Assembly: GCF_000771875.1 (NCBI RefSeq)
Contig: NZ_JPXX01000021.1
Span: forward strand, 1-64,000
Length of the DNA: 64,000 nt
Direction of reading: 5' to 3'
Origin: Gallibacterium genomosp. 1
GTDB lineage: Bacteria > Pseudomonadota > Gammaproteobacteria > Enterobacterales > Pasteurellaceae
Shown here: piece after piece, positions 23,522 to 30,949 of the stretch
Numbering within the stretch: position 1 is the stretch's first letter
How the letters are laid out: each line of letters begins with the position of its first letter
Made by a program: the position numbers and the translations under genes
The notes under the pieces: model-generated
The model's database searches: none
What the model saw: the letters and a program-made list of their open reading frames with translations, nothing else
What the model was told of the DNA's origin: nothing

Positions 23522-23983
23522 ATGGCAGGCATAAACAAAGCCATCATCATCGGCAATTTAGGGCAAGCTCCCGAAATCCGCACAATGCAAAACGGCGACC
23601 TTGTCGCCAATATCAGCGTAGCCACTAGCGACCGCTGGCAGGATAAACAGACCAACGAATGGAAAGAACAGACCGAATGGCACAGAATTGTACTTTATCG
23701 GCGGTTAGCGGAAATTGCCGAGCAATACCTTAAAAAAGGCTCAAAAGTCTATATTGAGGGCAAGCTCAAAACCCGAAAATGGCAAGACAAAAATGGGCAA
23801 GAACGCTACATCACAGAAATTCAAGGCGACAGTTTGCAAATGTTAGATAGCCGTCAAGAGGGGCAAGCCGCACAGGCTAACGCACCGACACAACAAGCAC
23901 AAGCGAATGCTTACGCTCAAGCAAAAAACGGCACTTACACCCCACCGCCACCAGCTGATTTTGATGATGAGATGCCTTTTTAA
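23522..23983 (+). CDS. ssb: Single-strand DNA-binding protein
   Basis: 153 aa with the OB fold ([47 protein letters not shown]), a Gln/Ala-rich linker and the conserved acidic tip DFDDEMPF, which docks partner proteins. A phage-encoded SSB, working with the two genes before it. Confidence 0.96.
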   Translation: MAGINKAIIIGNLGQAPEIRTMQNGDLVANISVATSDRWQDKQTNEWKEQTEWHRIVLYRRLAEIAEQYLKKGSKVYIEGKLKTRKWQDKNGQERYITEIQGDSLQMLDSRQEGQAAQANAPTQQAQANAYAQAKNGTYTPPPPADFDDEMPF

Positions 23984-23994
23984 TGGAGGAAAAA

Positions 23995-24306
23995 ATGAAC
24001 ACAGACCTACTCAACGAACGGGCCAAAACGCACGGCGACTTTATCAGCGGTGCAGAAACCTTTTATCACCTGATGAAACCGATTATTGAAAGCCAGCTTT
24101 TTGAACGCAACAAAGTCAAAGCCTATGCCGCCACAATGATTGCTGCCAAACTCACCCGAATTTGCAACGGTGATGAAACCTTCCCCGACCACTGGGACGA
24201 CATTATCGGCTACGCTCAATTAGCAACCGGCAAGCAATTTGAACCACAGCAAGTGGTAAGTGTGCCGGTTGTGGATTATATAGAAAAGCCTAACCCAAAC
24301 AGTTAG
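23995..24306 (+). CDS. DUF6378 phage protein
   Basis: 103 aa from ATG 23995, chosen because ATGGAGG sits just before it; an earlier in-frame start at 23983 overlaps that site. The sequence LLNERAKTHGDFISGAETFYHLMKP and ARLTRICNG-like middle (AAKLTRICNGDETFPDHWDDIIGYAQLA) fits the DUF6378 family of phage early proteins. Function unknown. Its stop lies within the terminator stem at 24284-24312. Confidence 0.8.
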   Translation: MNTDLLNERAKTHGDFISGAETFYHLMKPIIESQLFERNKVKAYAATMIAAKLTRICNGDETFPDHWDDIIGYAQLATGKQFEPQQVVSVPVVDYIEKPNPNS

Positions 24307-24312
24307 GCTTTT
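24284..24312. terminator. Bidirectional terminator between convergent genes
   Basis: AAAAGCCTAAC/GTTAGGCTTTT, 11-bp stem with loop CCAAACA. It serves the DUF6378 gene on the plus strand and the RHH gene on the minus strand. A near copy lies at 27931-27961. Confidence 0.8.
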
Positions 24313-24328
24313 CCGAACAGTTGAGAAG

Positions 24329-24511
24329 TTATGAATGGGCTTGTTTAAGTAACAAAATTGCTTGTTCTAATATCTTTCCTTTTGAAATACCAAGCTCAAC
24401 AGCAAGCCTATCTATTTCATCTGAAACAGATTGTGGAATTTTAAAAGACTTCGTTACAATGCCCCGCTTTGCCTCGCTACGAGCATTTATTTCGGTTCTT
24501 GACAATGCCAT
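24329..24511 (-). CDS. Ribbon-helix-helix regulator
   Basis: 60 aa. KRGIVTKSFKIPQSVSDEID, then LAVELGISKGKILEQAILLL: a beta strand followed by two helices, as in Arc/CopG/ParD-type regulators. It is the last gene of a minus-strand operon that begins with the 19-aa Ibs-like peptide. The operon promoter has a palindrome in its spacer, so autorepression is likely. The antisense promoter for the toxin lies within its first codons. Confidence 0.8.
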   Translation of the reverse strand: MALSRTEINARSEAKRGIVTKSFKIPQSVSDEIDRLAVELGISKGKILEQAILLLKQAHS

Positions 24512-24527
24512 AATTATTCCCTATGAT
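24499..24527 (+). promoter_or_regulatory. Consensus promoter for RNA antisense to the Ibs-like gene
   Basis: TTGACA (24499-24504), 17-bp spacer, TATGAT (24522-24527). Expected start near 24534, 37 nt before the 3' end of the toxin ORF and reading against it. Confidence 0.75.
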
Positions 24528-24533
24528 TTGAAG

Positions 24534-24705
24534 AACTGGGGGACTGGTACTCCCCCAGTAAGTTATCAGATTAATAAACTGGCAAAGACCAGAGTAATAA
24601 AACGATAACTAGGATAATACGGATTAACATATTATTATCCTCTTCGTTATCGTGAGGATTAAGCCTCACACTCACTTTCAAGCTATCCCTTGAAAGTGAG
24701 ATTAT
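24534..24705 (+). ncRNA. Predicted Sib-like antisense RNA
   Basis: Predicted from the promoter at 24499-24527. It would begin with the stem CTGGGGGA/TCCCCCAG (24536-24558), cover the whole toxin ORF and its ribosome site, and could end after the 12-bp perfect stem CTCACTTTCAAG/CTTGAAAGTGAG (24671-24700). At ~170 nt it is close to the ~140 nt of E. coli Sib RNAs. The T run after the last stem is weak, so the 3' end is uncertain. Confidence 0.5.
24571..24630 (-). CDS. Ibs-like hydrophobic type I toxin (19 aa)
   Basis: The ORF encodes MLIRIILVIVLLLWSLPVY with GAGG 8 nt before ATG 24630. E. coli Ibs toxins are 18-19-residue hydrophobic helices with the same plan: a short basic start, an Ile/Leu/Val run, then a Ser-x-x-x-Tyr end. 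They depolarise the membrane and are held off by antisense Sib RNA. Here a consensus antisense promoter is present on the other strand. The RHH gene follows on the same transcript after a strong hairpin. Assignment by sequence pattern and context. Confidence 0.65.
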   Translation of the reverse strand: MLIRIILVIVLLLWSLPVY

Positions 24706-24732
24706 TATAATGTATGTTTACATACAAGACAA
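24704..24732 (-). promoter_or_regulatory. Promoter of the toxin-RHH operon with palindromic operator
   Basis: Minus-strand TTGTCT (24727-24732), 17-bp spacer, TATAAT (24704-24709). The spacer holds the palindrome TGTATGTTTACATACA (24711-24726), a likely binding site for the RHH protein. The leader carries two stems, 24671-24700 and GTGAGG/CCTCAC near 24652-24669. Confidence 0.75.
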
Positions 24733-24805
24733 GTAATATTTTAAGAAAGCCTGCAATGTTTATTGTGGGCTTTTTATTTGACACCGCCCAAACTTCGGAT
24801 TAAGA

Positions 24806-25026
24806 TAACCGCACAACAAAACATTCGGCGGTATCCGCACCCGATAGCATAGCGGTTTTTTATGCTCAAAATTCAAAAGGTACAGATCTGTACCTTTCAA
24901 AGATCGGGTCGAGAGAACCTAATACAATACCGAAAGGAAATAAGTTCCGCCGCCCGAATGCGGTTGTTGAAGCCCGATCACCCTACAAAAGTGATCTGAT
25001 ATACACAAAACATTCGGAGCATAAAA
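24806..25026 (+). ncRNA. C4-like antisense leader of the right antirepressor
   Basis: CAACAA (24814-24819) and CATTCGG (24822-24828) can pair in order with TTGTTG (24964-24969) and CCGAATG (24954-24960) just before the gene start. Between them lies the CCGC/GCGG stem with T run (24835-24861), the same element as in the left module. The arrangement matches C4 RNA of P1-like phages. The paired segments differ from those of the left module while keeping complementarity. No protein gene is seen in 24733-25026. Confidence 0.55.
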
Positions 25027-25680
25027 ATGTCAAACTTACAAATCTTAAACAATTCTATCCGCACTTTAGATAATCTTTATTCTTTAAATGATCTGCACAA
25101 AGCAAGTGGCGAATTACCTAAACATCGACCAAGCCTATTTATTCGTAATGAACAAACTAAAGAGCTTATTGCTGAGATAAATTGTTCAAATAACGAGCTA
25201 AGCACAAATTCGATCTTAGCTTATAAATCACTCAAAGGCGGATTAAATGCTGGTGTATGGGCTTGCGAAGAACTCGTCCTATCCTATGCAATGTGGATAA
25301 GCCCAAAATTTCACTTAATCGTATTGAGAGCCTTTCTTGCAATGCACAAAGGTGAAGTAAAACAGCAGCAACAAAGCCTCCCCCTTGCTGAAGCCGAAGC
25401 AGACGAAGAAGCCATCCGCATTATTGCTAACCTGTACCACTCACTTAATGGTGCGTATGAAATGGGCGAAAAAATACGCAAGGAATACCCACATCTTGGC
25501 AGAGATATAGACAAATTTATCGGAGGGCATTACCTCTATAACCTCAATATGCCAACCGAAAACGCTTTAACCAAAGCGAGAAAATATGTTCAAGCCAAAA
25601 GCGAACGCATTATGTTCATTAAAGGAATGTTAAGCCTGCTTGACGAACGACCACAACCAAAACGATTAGCTAACTTCTAA
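25027..25680 (+). CDS. KilA-N antirepressor, C-terminus shared with the left antirepressor
   Basis: 217 aa. KilA-N domain at ~10-115 (NLYSLNDLHKASGELPKHRP, WACEELVLSYAMWISPKFHL). The C-terminal domain from about residue 117 (LPLAEAEADEEAIRII onward) is the same as the visible end of the P22_AR protein at 1-427. Such proteins block or titrate phage repressors. The C4-like leader suggests RNA-level silencing in the lysogen. Confidence 0.85.
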   Translation: MSNLQILNNSIRTLDNLYSLNDLHKASGELPKHRPSLFIRNEQTKELIAEINCSNNELSTNSILAYKSLKGGLNAGVWACEELVLSYAMWISPKFHLIVLRAFLAMHKGEVKQQQQSLPLAEAEADEEAIRIIANLYHSLNGAYEMGEKIRKEYPHLGRDIDKFIGGHYLYNLNMPTENALTKARKYVQAKSERIMFIKGMLSLLDERPQPKRLANF

Positions 25681-25805
25681 AAATTCAATAAAAACCGACC
25701 GCACTTTATTTTTAAAGCGTGGCGGTTTTGCTCAACCTAAATTCAGTAAATTGATTAAAGTTTAGTCATTGATTTGACAAAATTATCAAATCAAAAGGTG
25801 AAATT

Positions 25806-25922
25806 ATGTTCAGAATTTTAATGATTATCGGCTTGTTGTGGTGTGCGTATGAACTCGATTTAGGTTCAGACTGCGACGGGCATTATTGTGGAACAACTAC
25901 GGATTTAATCACAAAAAACTAG
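25806..25922 (+). CDS. Small secreted or membrane phage peptide (38 aa)
   Basis: ATG 25806 behind AAAAGGTGAAATT. A short hydrophobic N-terminus (MFRILMIIGLLWCAYEL) and a Cys-containing tail (DCDGHYCGTTTD). It ends 11 bp before the rdgC start. No family recognised. Confidence 0.55.
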   Translation: MFRILMIIGLLWCAYELDLGSDCDGHYCGTTTDLITKN

Positions 25923-25933
25923 GAGAAAAGAAA

Positions 25934-26830
25934 ATGTTTTGGTTTAAAAATGCAATGATTTACCGCTTAACAAAAGCGATGGATTTTTCCAACCTCTCAA
26001 GCCAACTTGAGGCGTGTGAATTTACGCCTTGCGGTAGTAGTGAGGCAAGTAAATTTGGCTGGATTGCACCACTTAGCACGAGCGAACAACTCTGCTTTGA
26101 GGCTAACGGACAAATTTTACTTGTCGCCCAGCGAGAAGAAAAAATCTTGCCGAATCAGGTTGTAACAAAAGAGCTGGAACGGAGGGTCAATGAACTTGAG
26201 AAGAAAGAAGAACGCAAACTAAGAAAATTAGAACGGTTATCTATTAAAGATGACGTTGTTGCCACTTTACTACCACAGGCTTTTACGCGTAGCACACAGA
26301 CCGCACTTTGGATTGATACGCAAAACCGGTTGATTTATGTGGACGCAGGCTCAGCAAAACGGGCAGAAGATGCGTTAGCGTTATTGCGAAAATCCCTAGG
26401 CTCTTTGCCTGTTATTCCGCTTGCCTTTGCAAATGAGCCATCGCTCGTGATGACAGGCTGGATAAGCAACGCCCCCGATTGGCTGAGCGTGCTTGAAGAA
26501 GCTGAATTAGTTGGTTTTACTGAAGGTGGTGTAGCTAAATTTAAACAGCAAGATTTAGGTAGCGATGAAATAATCGAGTTACTCAAGGTGGGAAAAGTGG
26601 TAACGAAAATCGCTTTAGATTGGGAAGACAATTTAAGTTTCGTTCTCTGCGAAGACGGCACGCTCAAACGCCTTAAATTTGCTGATGAAATCAAAGAGAA
26701 AAATGATGACATTGCCAAAGAAGATATTGCTCAACGCTTTGATGCTGACTTTTTGTTAATGACGACAACGCTCTCAGAATTAACTAAGAGATTGCTCAAT
26801 GAATTTGGTGGAGAAAAGGAAAGCGTATGA
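25934..26830 (+). CDS. rdgC: Recombination-associated protein RdgC
   Basis: 298 aa from ATG 25934 (AGGAGAAAAGAAA in front). The family start MFWFKNAMIYRLTK is clear, followed by FGWIAPL, EKILPNQVVTKEL, RSTQTALWID and the C-terminal FDADFLLMTTTLSELTKRLL. RdgC forms a DNA-encircling dimeric ring that limits RecA. This copy is prophage-borne, in the early operon with recombination genes, so it may modulate RecA or protect phage DNA. Confidence 0.93.
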   Translation: MFWFKNAMIYRLTKAMDFSNLSSQLEACEFTPCGSSEASKFGWIAPLSTSEQLCFEANGQILLVAQREEKILPNQVVTKELERRVNELEKKEERKLRKLERLSIKDDVVATLLPQAFTRSTQTALWIDTQNRLIYVDAGSAKRAEDALALLRKSLGSLPVIPLAFANEPSLVMTGWISNAPDWLSVLEEAELVGFTEGGVAKFKQQDLGSDEIIELLKVGKVVTKIALDWEDNLSFVLCEDGTLKRLKFADEIKEKNDDIAKEDIAQRFDADFLLMTTTLSELTKRLLNEFGGEKESV

Positions 26831-27024
26831 ACAAAAATATTAAAAGCCGAAATTAATGCTTATGCCAAACAAATTGCTGTATTAGAAGACGCAATCAGCA
26901 AGCAAACTAAACGAATGCTCGGCTTGCAAACAATTATCGAAAATCAAAAAATCGATATTCTTAAATTAAGAAAACAAGCACAAAAACGACCGCACTTTAA
27001 TAAACATAAAAGAGGTAAAAGATG
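26827..27024 (+). pseudogene. Small coiled-coil gene broken by a +1 A
   Basis: ATG 26827 overlaps the rdgC stop, but the frame stops after nine codons. Removing one A from the run AAAAA (26833-26837) restores an open frame of about 65 codons: MNKILKAEINAYAKQIAVLED, then a helical Lys/Gln-rich protein ending HKRGKR. This is either a real frameshift, a slippage site or a sequencing error in a homopolymer. Confidence 0.55.
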
Positions 27025-27091
27025 AACACACAGAACATTAACAAGGAAACAAATGAATTGTATTCAGAAATGTTATATTAGGGAGTAAATT

Positions 27092-27250
27092 ATGGATAGA
27101 TATAACAAAGTAAAAATTCACGAAGAAATGAATAAAGTTGCTAAGCAATTAGGAGATAATCCATTTATCGCGAAACAACTTATTTCATATGAAAATAATA
27201 CCATAATTGTATTCTTTGAAGATGAGGACAATGAAGATGAAACCATTTGA
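27092..27250 (+). CDS. Small phage protein (52 aa)
   Basis: ATG 27092 behind GGGAG. MDRYNKVKIHEEMNKVAKQL with an acidic end EDEDNEDETI. It overlaps the next gene by 14 bp in another frame. No family recognised. Confidence 0.55.
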   Translation: MDRYNKVKIHEEMNKVAKQLGDNPFIAKQLISYENNTIIVFFEDEDNEDETI

Positions 27251-27938
27251 TTTATATAAAGCCCTAGCAGGTGATCCTGTTAAATTGAGAAATGGAAAAA
27301 AAGCACTTGTAGTAAATAAAGTCCCTACTTATATTGATGCAAATAATCCTTTAATAGGATATGTAGTAAATAAAGAACATGACAAAATTGAACCAATTAC
27401 TTGGACATCAGAGGGGAGTTTTCATTCTCAATCAATTATTGATGCTTTTGACATCATAGGTATGTGGGAAGATCCAAGAATTATAAATGGGATTGAAGTT
27501 CCTCGAGCCGTAACCTTAGATACAGTAGAAAACGCTCAGCTATATTATTTTATTAGTCTTATTTCAAAAGAATTAGTATCTCAAATGGGTGTAGATACTT
27601 TTAACGAGCATTGCCGAGAGGCGATTAAACGAGGGTTAGTTTTTAAAACAAAAGAAGATGCTCAAAAAATGGCGAAAGCCCTATTAAACTATAAAGAGGG
27701 TAAGAAAATTGAGTGGTTTAATGCAAATGAAAAACAACCTGAACTTGATTCTAAAATTTTATACTATTCTATAGAAAATGGGATAGGTATTGGCATAGTT
27801 AAAGAAATTAACTATGACTTTATCGATAACGACGACAAACCGTACAAATTACTTCTCATCTATGATGTAAACGATGAGACAGAATTTATTACTTCTGCTG
27901 AATATTGGATACCAGTACCTCAGCCACCACAAGCCTAA
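27237..27938 (+). CDS. Phage protein with DUF551-like C-terminus
   Basis: 233 aa from ATG 27237 (GAGG 9 nt upstream; ATG 27231 is possible). The N-terminal ~90 residues (DPVKLRNGKKALVVNKVPTY, GYVVNKEHDKIEPITW) are a module often seen in Pasteurellaceae prophages. The end, EWFNANEKQPELDSKILYY to YWIPVPQPP, resembles DUF551. Function unknown. The stop TAA lies in the stem of the following terminator. Confidence 0.7.
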   Translation: MKPFDLYKALAGDPVKLRNGKKALVVNKVPTYIDANNPLIGYVVNKEHDKIEPITWTSEGSFHSQSIIDAFDIIGMWEDPRIINGIEVPRAVTLDTVENAQLYYFISLISKELVSQMGVDTFNEHCREAIKRGLVFKTKEDAQKMAKALLNYKEGKKIEWFNANEKQPELDSKILYYSIENGIGIGIVKEINYDFIDNDDKPYKLLLIYDVNDETEFITSAEYWIPVPQPPQA

Positions 27939-27961
27939 CCTAACCAGTTAGGCTTTTTTTT
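27931..27961 (+). terminator. Terminator containing the stop codon
   Basis: AAGCCTAAC/GTTAGGCTT stem (27931-27939, 27947-27955), loop CTAACCA, then a T run. Near copy of the stem at 24284-24312. Confidence 0.85.
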
Positions 27962-28057
27962 GGAATAAATTATGCAAAAACTGGTGTATTTGATGAAAAT
28001 GGTAAAATTAAAAAAGGGAAAGATTACTTCAAGCCTGATTTGGAGAAGTTTATTTAA
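27962..28057 (+). pseudogene. Possible C-terminal gene remnant
   Basis: An open stretch without start reads INYAKTGVFDENGKIKKGKD and ends DLEKFI. The composition is protein-like, but no upstream part exists. Probably the tail of a lost early gene. Low certainty. Confidence 0.3.
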
Positions 28058-28109
28058 TAATAGATTTTCATTTATAGCCGCTTTTTAGCGGCTTTTTTAT
28101 GGTAACAAT

Positions 28110-28400
28110 ATGGAAGCATTAAGCATTAAACAGGTAGCCAATATTCTAAACTTATCATATAGAACTGTTTTTAATCACCGACATAAATGGGGCTTTTATA
28201 AAATGGAAGGATCTCGTTTGTGGAGAATGGATAAAACAGATCTTGATTTGTTAAAAAAACGATCTAATAATAGCAGAGGGCTTGCTCTGTCTGTCGGAGA
28301 GGAAAAATTATGCCGATCAGAAAAAGAGGAAACGTCTATTACATTGACATCTACACCCCTAGTGGTGAGAGAGTTAGACGAACTATTAAAACAACTGTAA
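28110..28400 (+). CDS. Excisionase-like DNA-binding protein
   Basis: 96 aa with an N-terminal MerR/AlpA-type winged helix: LSIKQVANILNLSYRTVFNHRHKWGFYKMEGSRLWRMD. It overlaps the integrase start by 91 bp, as xis/int pairs often do. It should direct integrase toward excision. Confidence 0.8.
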   Translation: MEALSIKQVANILNLSYRTVFNHRHKWGFYKMEGSRLWRMDKTDLDLLKKRSNNSRGLALSVGEEKLCRSEKEETSITLTSTPLVVRELDELLKQL

Positions 28401-29305
28401 AAAAAGAAGCTCAACAATACCACGATCAACTAAAATCACAATTGTGGAAAATTGATAAGCTAGACCAAAAACCTGAATATCTCTTTGAAAACGCATTAGT
28501 TCTTTTTCTAAAAGACGCGGAAGGAAAAGAAGATACTGCCACTAAAAAACGACACGCAATTTATTATCGAAATATCTTTGCTGGTCGAAAACTTAGTTCT
28601 TTAACAAGTGATGAAATACTTGATGCAATCCCTGAAAATCATATGACGAAAGGAACCCCGCTAACAAATTCTACAAAAAATAAATATAGAACATCTATAA
28701 TGCGTATATTAAAGTTGGCATATCAGTCAGGGTACATTGATAAAATGCCGTATATCCCGAAGAAAAAAGAACCACCTATTAGAGTTCGCTGGATCACCAA
28801 AGAACAAGCTAAACAACTTATTGATAAAATCAGCACAGATTGGATGAAGACGATTTGTTCTTTTGCCTTATTAACTGGGGCAAGACGAACTGAAATACTA
28901 TCTATGACTTGGGATAAAATAGATTTCACTCGTAAAGTGGCGATTGTTTCTAATGATATCGCAAAATCCGAAAAAGCCAGATCGCTATTGCTTAATGATG
29001 ATGCGATTAAATTGTTACAAAAACAGAAAGGGAAAAATCCAAAATACGTTTTTGTTGGAGATAAAGGACAACCACTAAAAGACATCAATAGAAAAACATT
29101 TAACAAAGCAACTGAAAAATGTTTCTTGATTGATTTCCATTTTCACGATTTAAGGCATACTTGGGCAAGTTGGCACGTCCAATCAGGTACTCCATTATTT
29201 ACCTTAAAGGAATTAGGTGGCTGGGAAACATTGGAAATGGTAAAAAAATATGCACACCTTAATGCCGATCACTTACTCTCACACGCTAACTCAGTAAAAT
29301 TCTAG
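28310..29305 (+). CDS. int: Tyrosine-recombinase integrase
   Basis: 331 aa. N-terminal arm-binding and core-binding regions, then the catalytic domain with Arg in TGARRTEIL, HDLRHTWASW (His-x-x-Arg) and Tyr in KKYAHL. It integrates the phage by site-specific recombination and lies next to tRNA-Arg. RBS GAGAGGAAAAATT. Confidence 0.96.
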   Translation: MPIRKRGNVYYIDIYTPSGERVRRTIKTTVKKEAQQYHDQLKSQLWKIDKLDQKPEYLFENALVLFLKDAEGKEDTATKKRHAIYYRNIFAGRKLSSLTSDEILDAIPENHMTKGTPLTNSTKNKYRTSIMRILKLAYQSGYIDKMPYIPKKKEPPIRVRWITKEQAKQLIDKISTDWMKTICSFALLTGARRTEILSMTWDKIDFTRKVAIVSNDIAKSEKARSLLLNDDAIKLLQKQKGKNPKYVFVGDKGQPLKDINRKTFNKATEKCFLIDFHFHDLRHTWASWHVQSGTPLFTLKELGGWETLEMVKKYAHLNADHLLSHANSVKF

Positions 29306-29322
29306 TCACAAATTAGTCACAA
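29303..29322 (+). repeat. Paired 9-bp direct repeats, likely integrase arm sites
   Basis: TAGTCACAA at 29303-29311 and 29314-29322, 11 bp apart centre to centre, about one helical turn, between int and the attachment site. This is typical of arm-type sites. Confidence 0.55.
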
Positions 29323-29391
29323 CGTTTTTTTGATATATAGAAATAGTTAGTTAAGATTGAGTGTATGTGATTGATAAATATTAACTTTTAA

Positions 29392-29468
29392 TGGCACGCC
29401 CTATTGGATTCGAACCAATGACCTACGGCTTAGAAGGCCGTTGCTCTATCCAGCTGAGCTAAGGGCGC
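29392..29468 (-). tRNA. tRNA-Arg(UCU), prophage attachment site at its 3' end
   Basis: 77 nt including encoded CCA. The acceptor GCGCCCU pairs with AGGGCGU; D-arm GCUCAGCUGGAUAGAGC; anticodon UCU in a CGGCC stem; TΨC arm with GGUUCGAAUCC. The 3' end faces the integrase, so the attR core is expected within about 29392-29430. Confidence 0.97.
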
Positions 29469-29503
29469 ATAGGATAAAAAAGAGGAAATAAAAGATAAAA
29501 AAA

Positions 29504-29580
29504 TGGTCGGCGAGATAGGATTTGAACCTACGACCCACTGGTCCCAAACCAGTTGCGCTACCAAACTGCGCTACTCGCCG
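29504..29580 (-). tRNA. tRNA-Pro(UGG)
   Basis: 77 nt with encoded CCA. Acceptor CGGCGAG/CTCGCCG, anticodon UGG in the CUGGU stem, GGUUCAAAUCC T-arm. Co-transcribed with tRNA-Arg 35 bp downstream. Confidence 0.97.
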
Positions 29581-29593
29581 ACGTGTGAGGTGC

Positions 29594-29621
29594 ATTATAA
29601 TTTTTATTTCTGTTGCGTCAA
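29594..29621 (-). promoter_or_regulatory. Promoter of the tRNA-Pro/tRNA-Arg operon
   Basis: Minus-strand TTGACG (29616-29621), 16-bp spacer, TATAAT (29594-29599), followed by a GC-containing discriminator. Confidence 0.75.
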
Positions 29622-29731
29622 TCATTTTTTTTAAATTTAAAAATAAACGCTTAAAATTAATCCATACTCTTATCAAACAAGCTTTTTTTTGCGAAAATTA
29701 GCGTTCATGCAAACACATTATGGAGAAAACA

Positions 29732-30595
29732 ATGTCCGCTCAAATCATTTCCGGTAAGGATTTAGCAAAATCTATTAAGAGTGACCTTCATCAAAAAATT
29801 CAAACTATCATTGATCAAGGGCTGCGTTCACCAGGACTAGCAGTAATTTTAGTAGGAGAAAATCCCGCATCACAAATTTATGTCGATAATAAGAAAAAAA
29901 GTTGTCTAGAAGTGGGAATTCAATCAAAATCATATAATTTATCAGACAATATTTCTGAACAGGAACTGCTCTCATTAATTGATGAATTGAATCAGGACGA
30001 TACTATTGACGGCATTTTAGTTCAATTACCTTTGCCAAAACATATCAGTAGCGTAAAAGTTATCGAACGTATTTCTCCATCAAAAGATGTGGACGGTTTT
30101 CATCCTTATAATGTAGGGCGTTTATGCCAACGCATTCCAACATTACGTGCTTGCACACCTTACGGCATTATGAAACTGCTCGAAACCACCGGTGTTGATC
30201 TACACGGACAACACGCTGTTATTGTTGGTGCCTCCAATATTGTCGGTCGCCCAATGGCAATGGAATTACTGCTTGCAGGTGCAACTGTGACCGTAACGCA
30301 CCGCTTTACGAAAAACTTGCAGGAATTGGTTGCTCAAGCGGATATTTTGATTGTTGCTGTCGGTAAACCACATTTAATACCAGGCGAATGGGTAAAGCCC
30401 GGAGCAATAGTAATTGATGTCGGTATTAACCGAGTTGCCGATAAGAAAGTTATCGGTGATATCGGATTTGAAGCTGCACAACAACGAGCAAGTTTTATTA
30501 CACCGGTTCCGGGCGGAGTCGGTCCTATGACAGTTGCAATGTTGATGGTCAATACTTTTTCAGCTTACAAAAACCATCTGAATATTGCCAATTAA
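29732..30595 (+). CDS. folD: Methylenetetrahydrofolate dehydrogenase/cyclohydrolase
   Basis: 287 aa from ATG 29732, chosen because GGAG precedes it; the ATG at 29720 is inside that ribosome site. Motifs: [14 protein letters not shown] (catalytic Lys), [22 protein letters not shown], the Rossmann [13 protein letters not shown] and [15 protein letters not shown]. It interconverts methylene-, methenyl- and formyl-THF in the cytoplasm. It is followed by a terminator; the 354-bp gap 30596-30949 holds no other gene. Confidence 0.97.
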   Translation: MSAQIISGKDLAKSIKSDLHQKIQTIIDQGLRSPGLAVILVGENPASQIYVDNKKKSCLEVGIQSKSYNLSDNISEQELLSLIDELNQDDTIDGILVQLPLPKHISSVKVIERISPSKDVDGFHPYNVGRLCQRIPTLRACTPYGIMKLLETTGVDLHGQHAVIVGASNIVGRPMAMELLLAGATVTVTHRFTKNLQELVAQADILIVAVGKPHLIPGEWVKPGAIVIDVGINRVADKKVIGDIGFEAAQQRASFITPVPGGVGPMTVAMLMVNTFSAYKNHLNIAN

Positions 30596-30630
30596 ACTCA
30601 TAATTTAAACAATTCTCCACATTCACACAA

Positions 30631-30660
30631 TTAAGCTCTGTAGATTACAGGGCTTAATTC
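30631..30660 (+). terminator. folD terminator
   Basis: TTAAGCTCTGT/ACAGGGCTTAA, 11-bp stem with one wobble (30631-30641, 30647-30657), then a short T-rich stretch. Confidence 0.6.
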
Positions 30661-30949
30661 TTAATAAAATAAATCTAACTTTTTTAGGCTGAGTAAATCG
30701 ATGCAAGGCTTAATTATTGCATATTGGGCAAGTTTTTACCCTTTAGCTCACAGAACAGCATATAAAAGTACAGCTTTTTTTTATTTCTCGATATAGTTCA
30801 CAAATTTGAAGCAAAATTTACTCATTATATATAATAAATTTGCTAGCATAATGTGTAGCAACTCAGTAAAATGCGAGCTTTTTAAAATTATGACACCTTG
30901 AAGCACCAATTTAATTGCTATGCCACAATGTGTAATAACGAGGCAATTT

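Larger units (their letters stand above)
1..29400. mobile_element. Lambda-like siphoprophage, left end outside the window
   Basis: Tyrosine integrase and excisionase abut a tRNA-Arg gene on the right. A CI/Cro switch, O/P-type replication genes, Q antiterminator, lysis cassette, HK97-type head genes and tail genes follow in lambda order, mirrored. The left boundary, tape measure and tail tip genes are not in the window. The matching attL cannot be seen, so the right end at about 29.4 kb is inferred from the tRNA 3' end. Nothing in the essential modules seen here is obviously broken, so the prophage may be inducible; that is an inference. Confidence 0.95.

Noticed and set aside
27022-27081. 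19-codon ORF starting MNTQNINKETNEL
   Set aside because: A ribosome site is present, but the product is polar and has no recognisable features. Too short to support.
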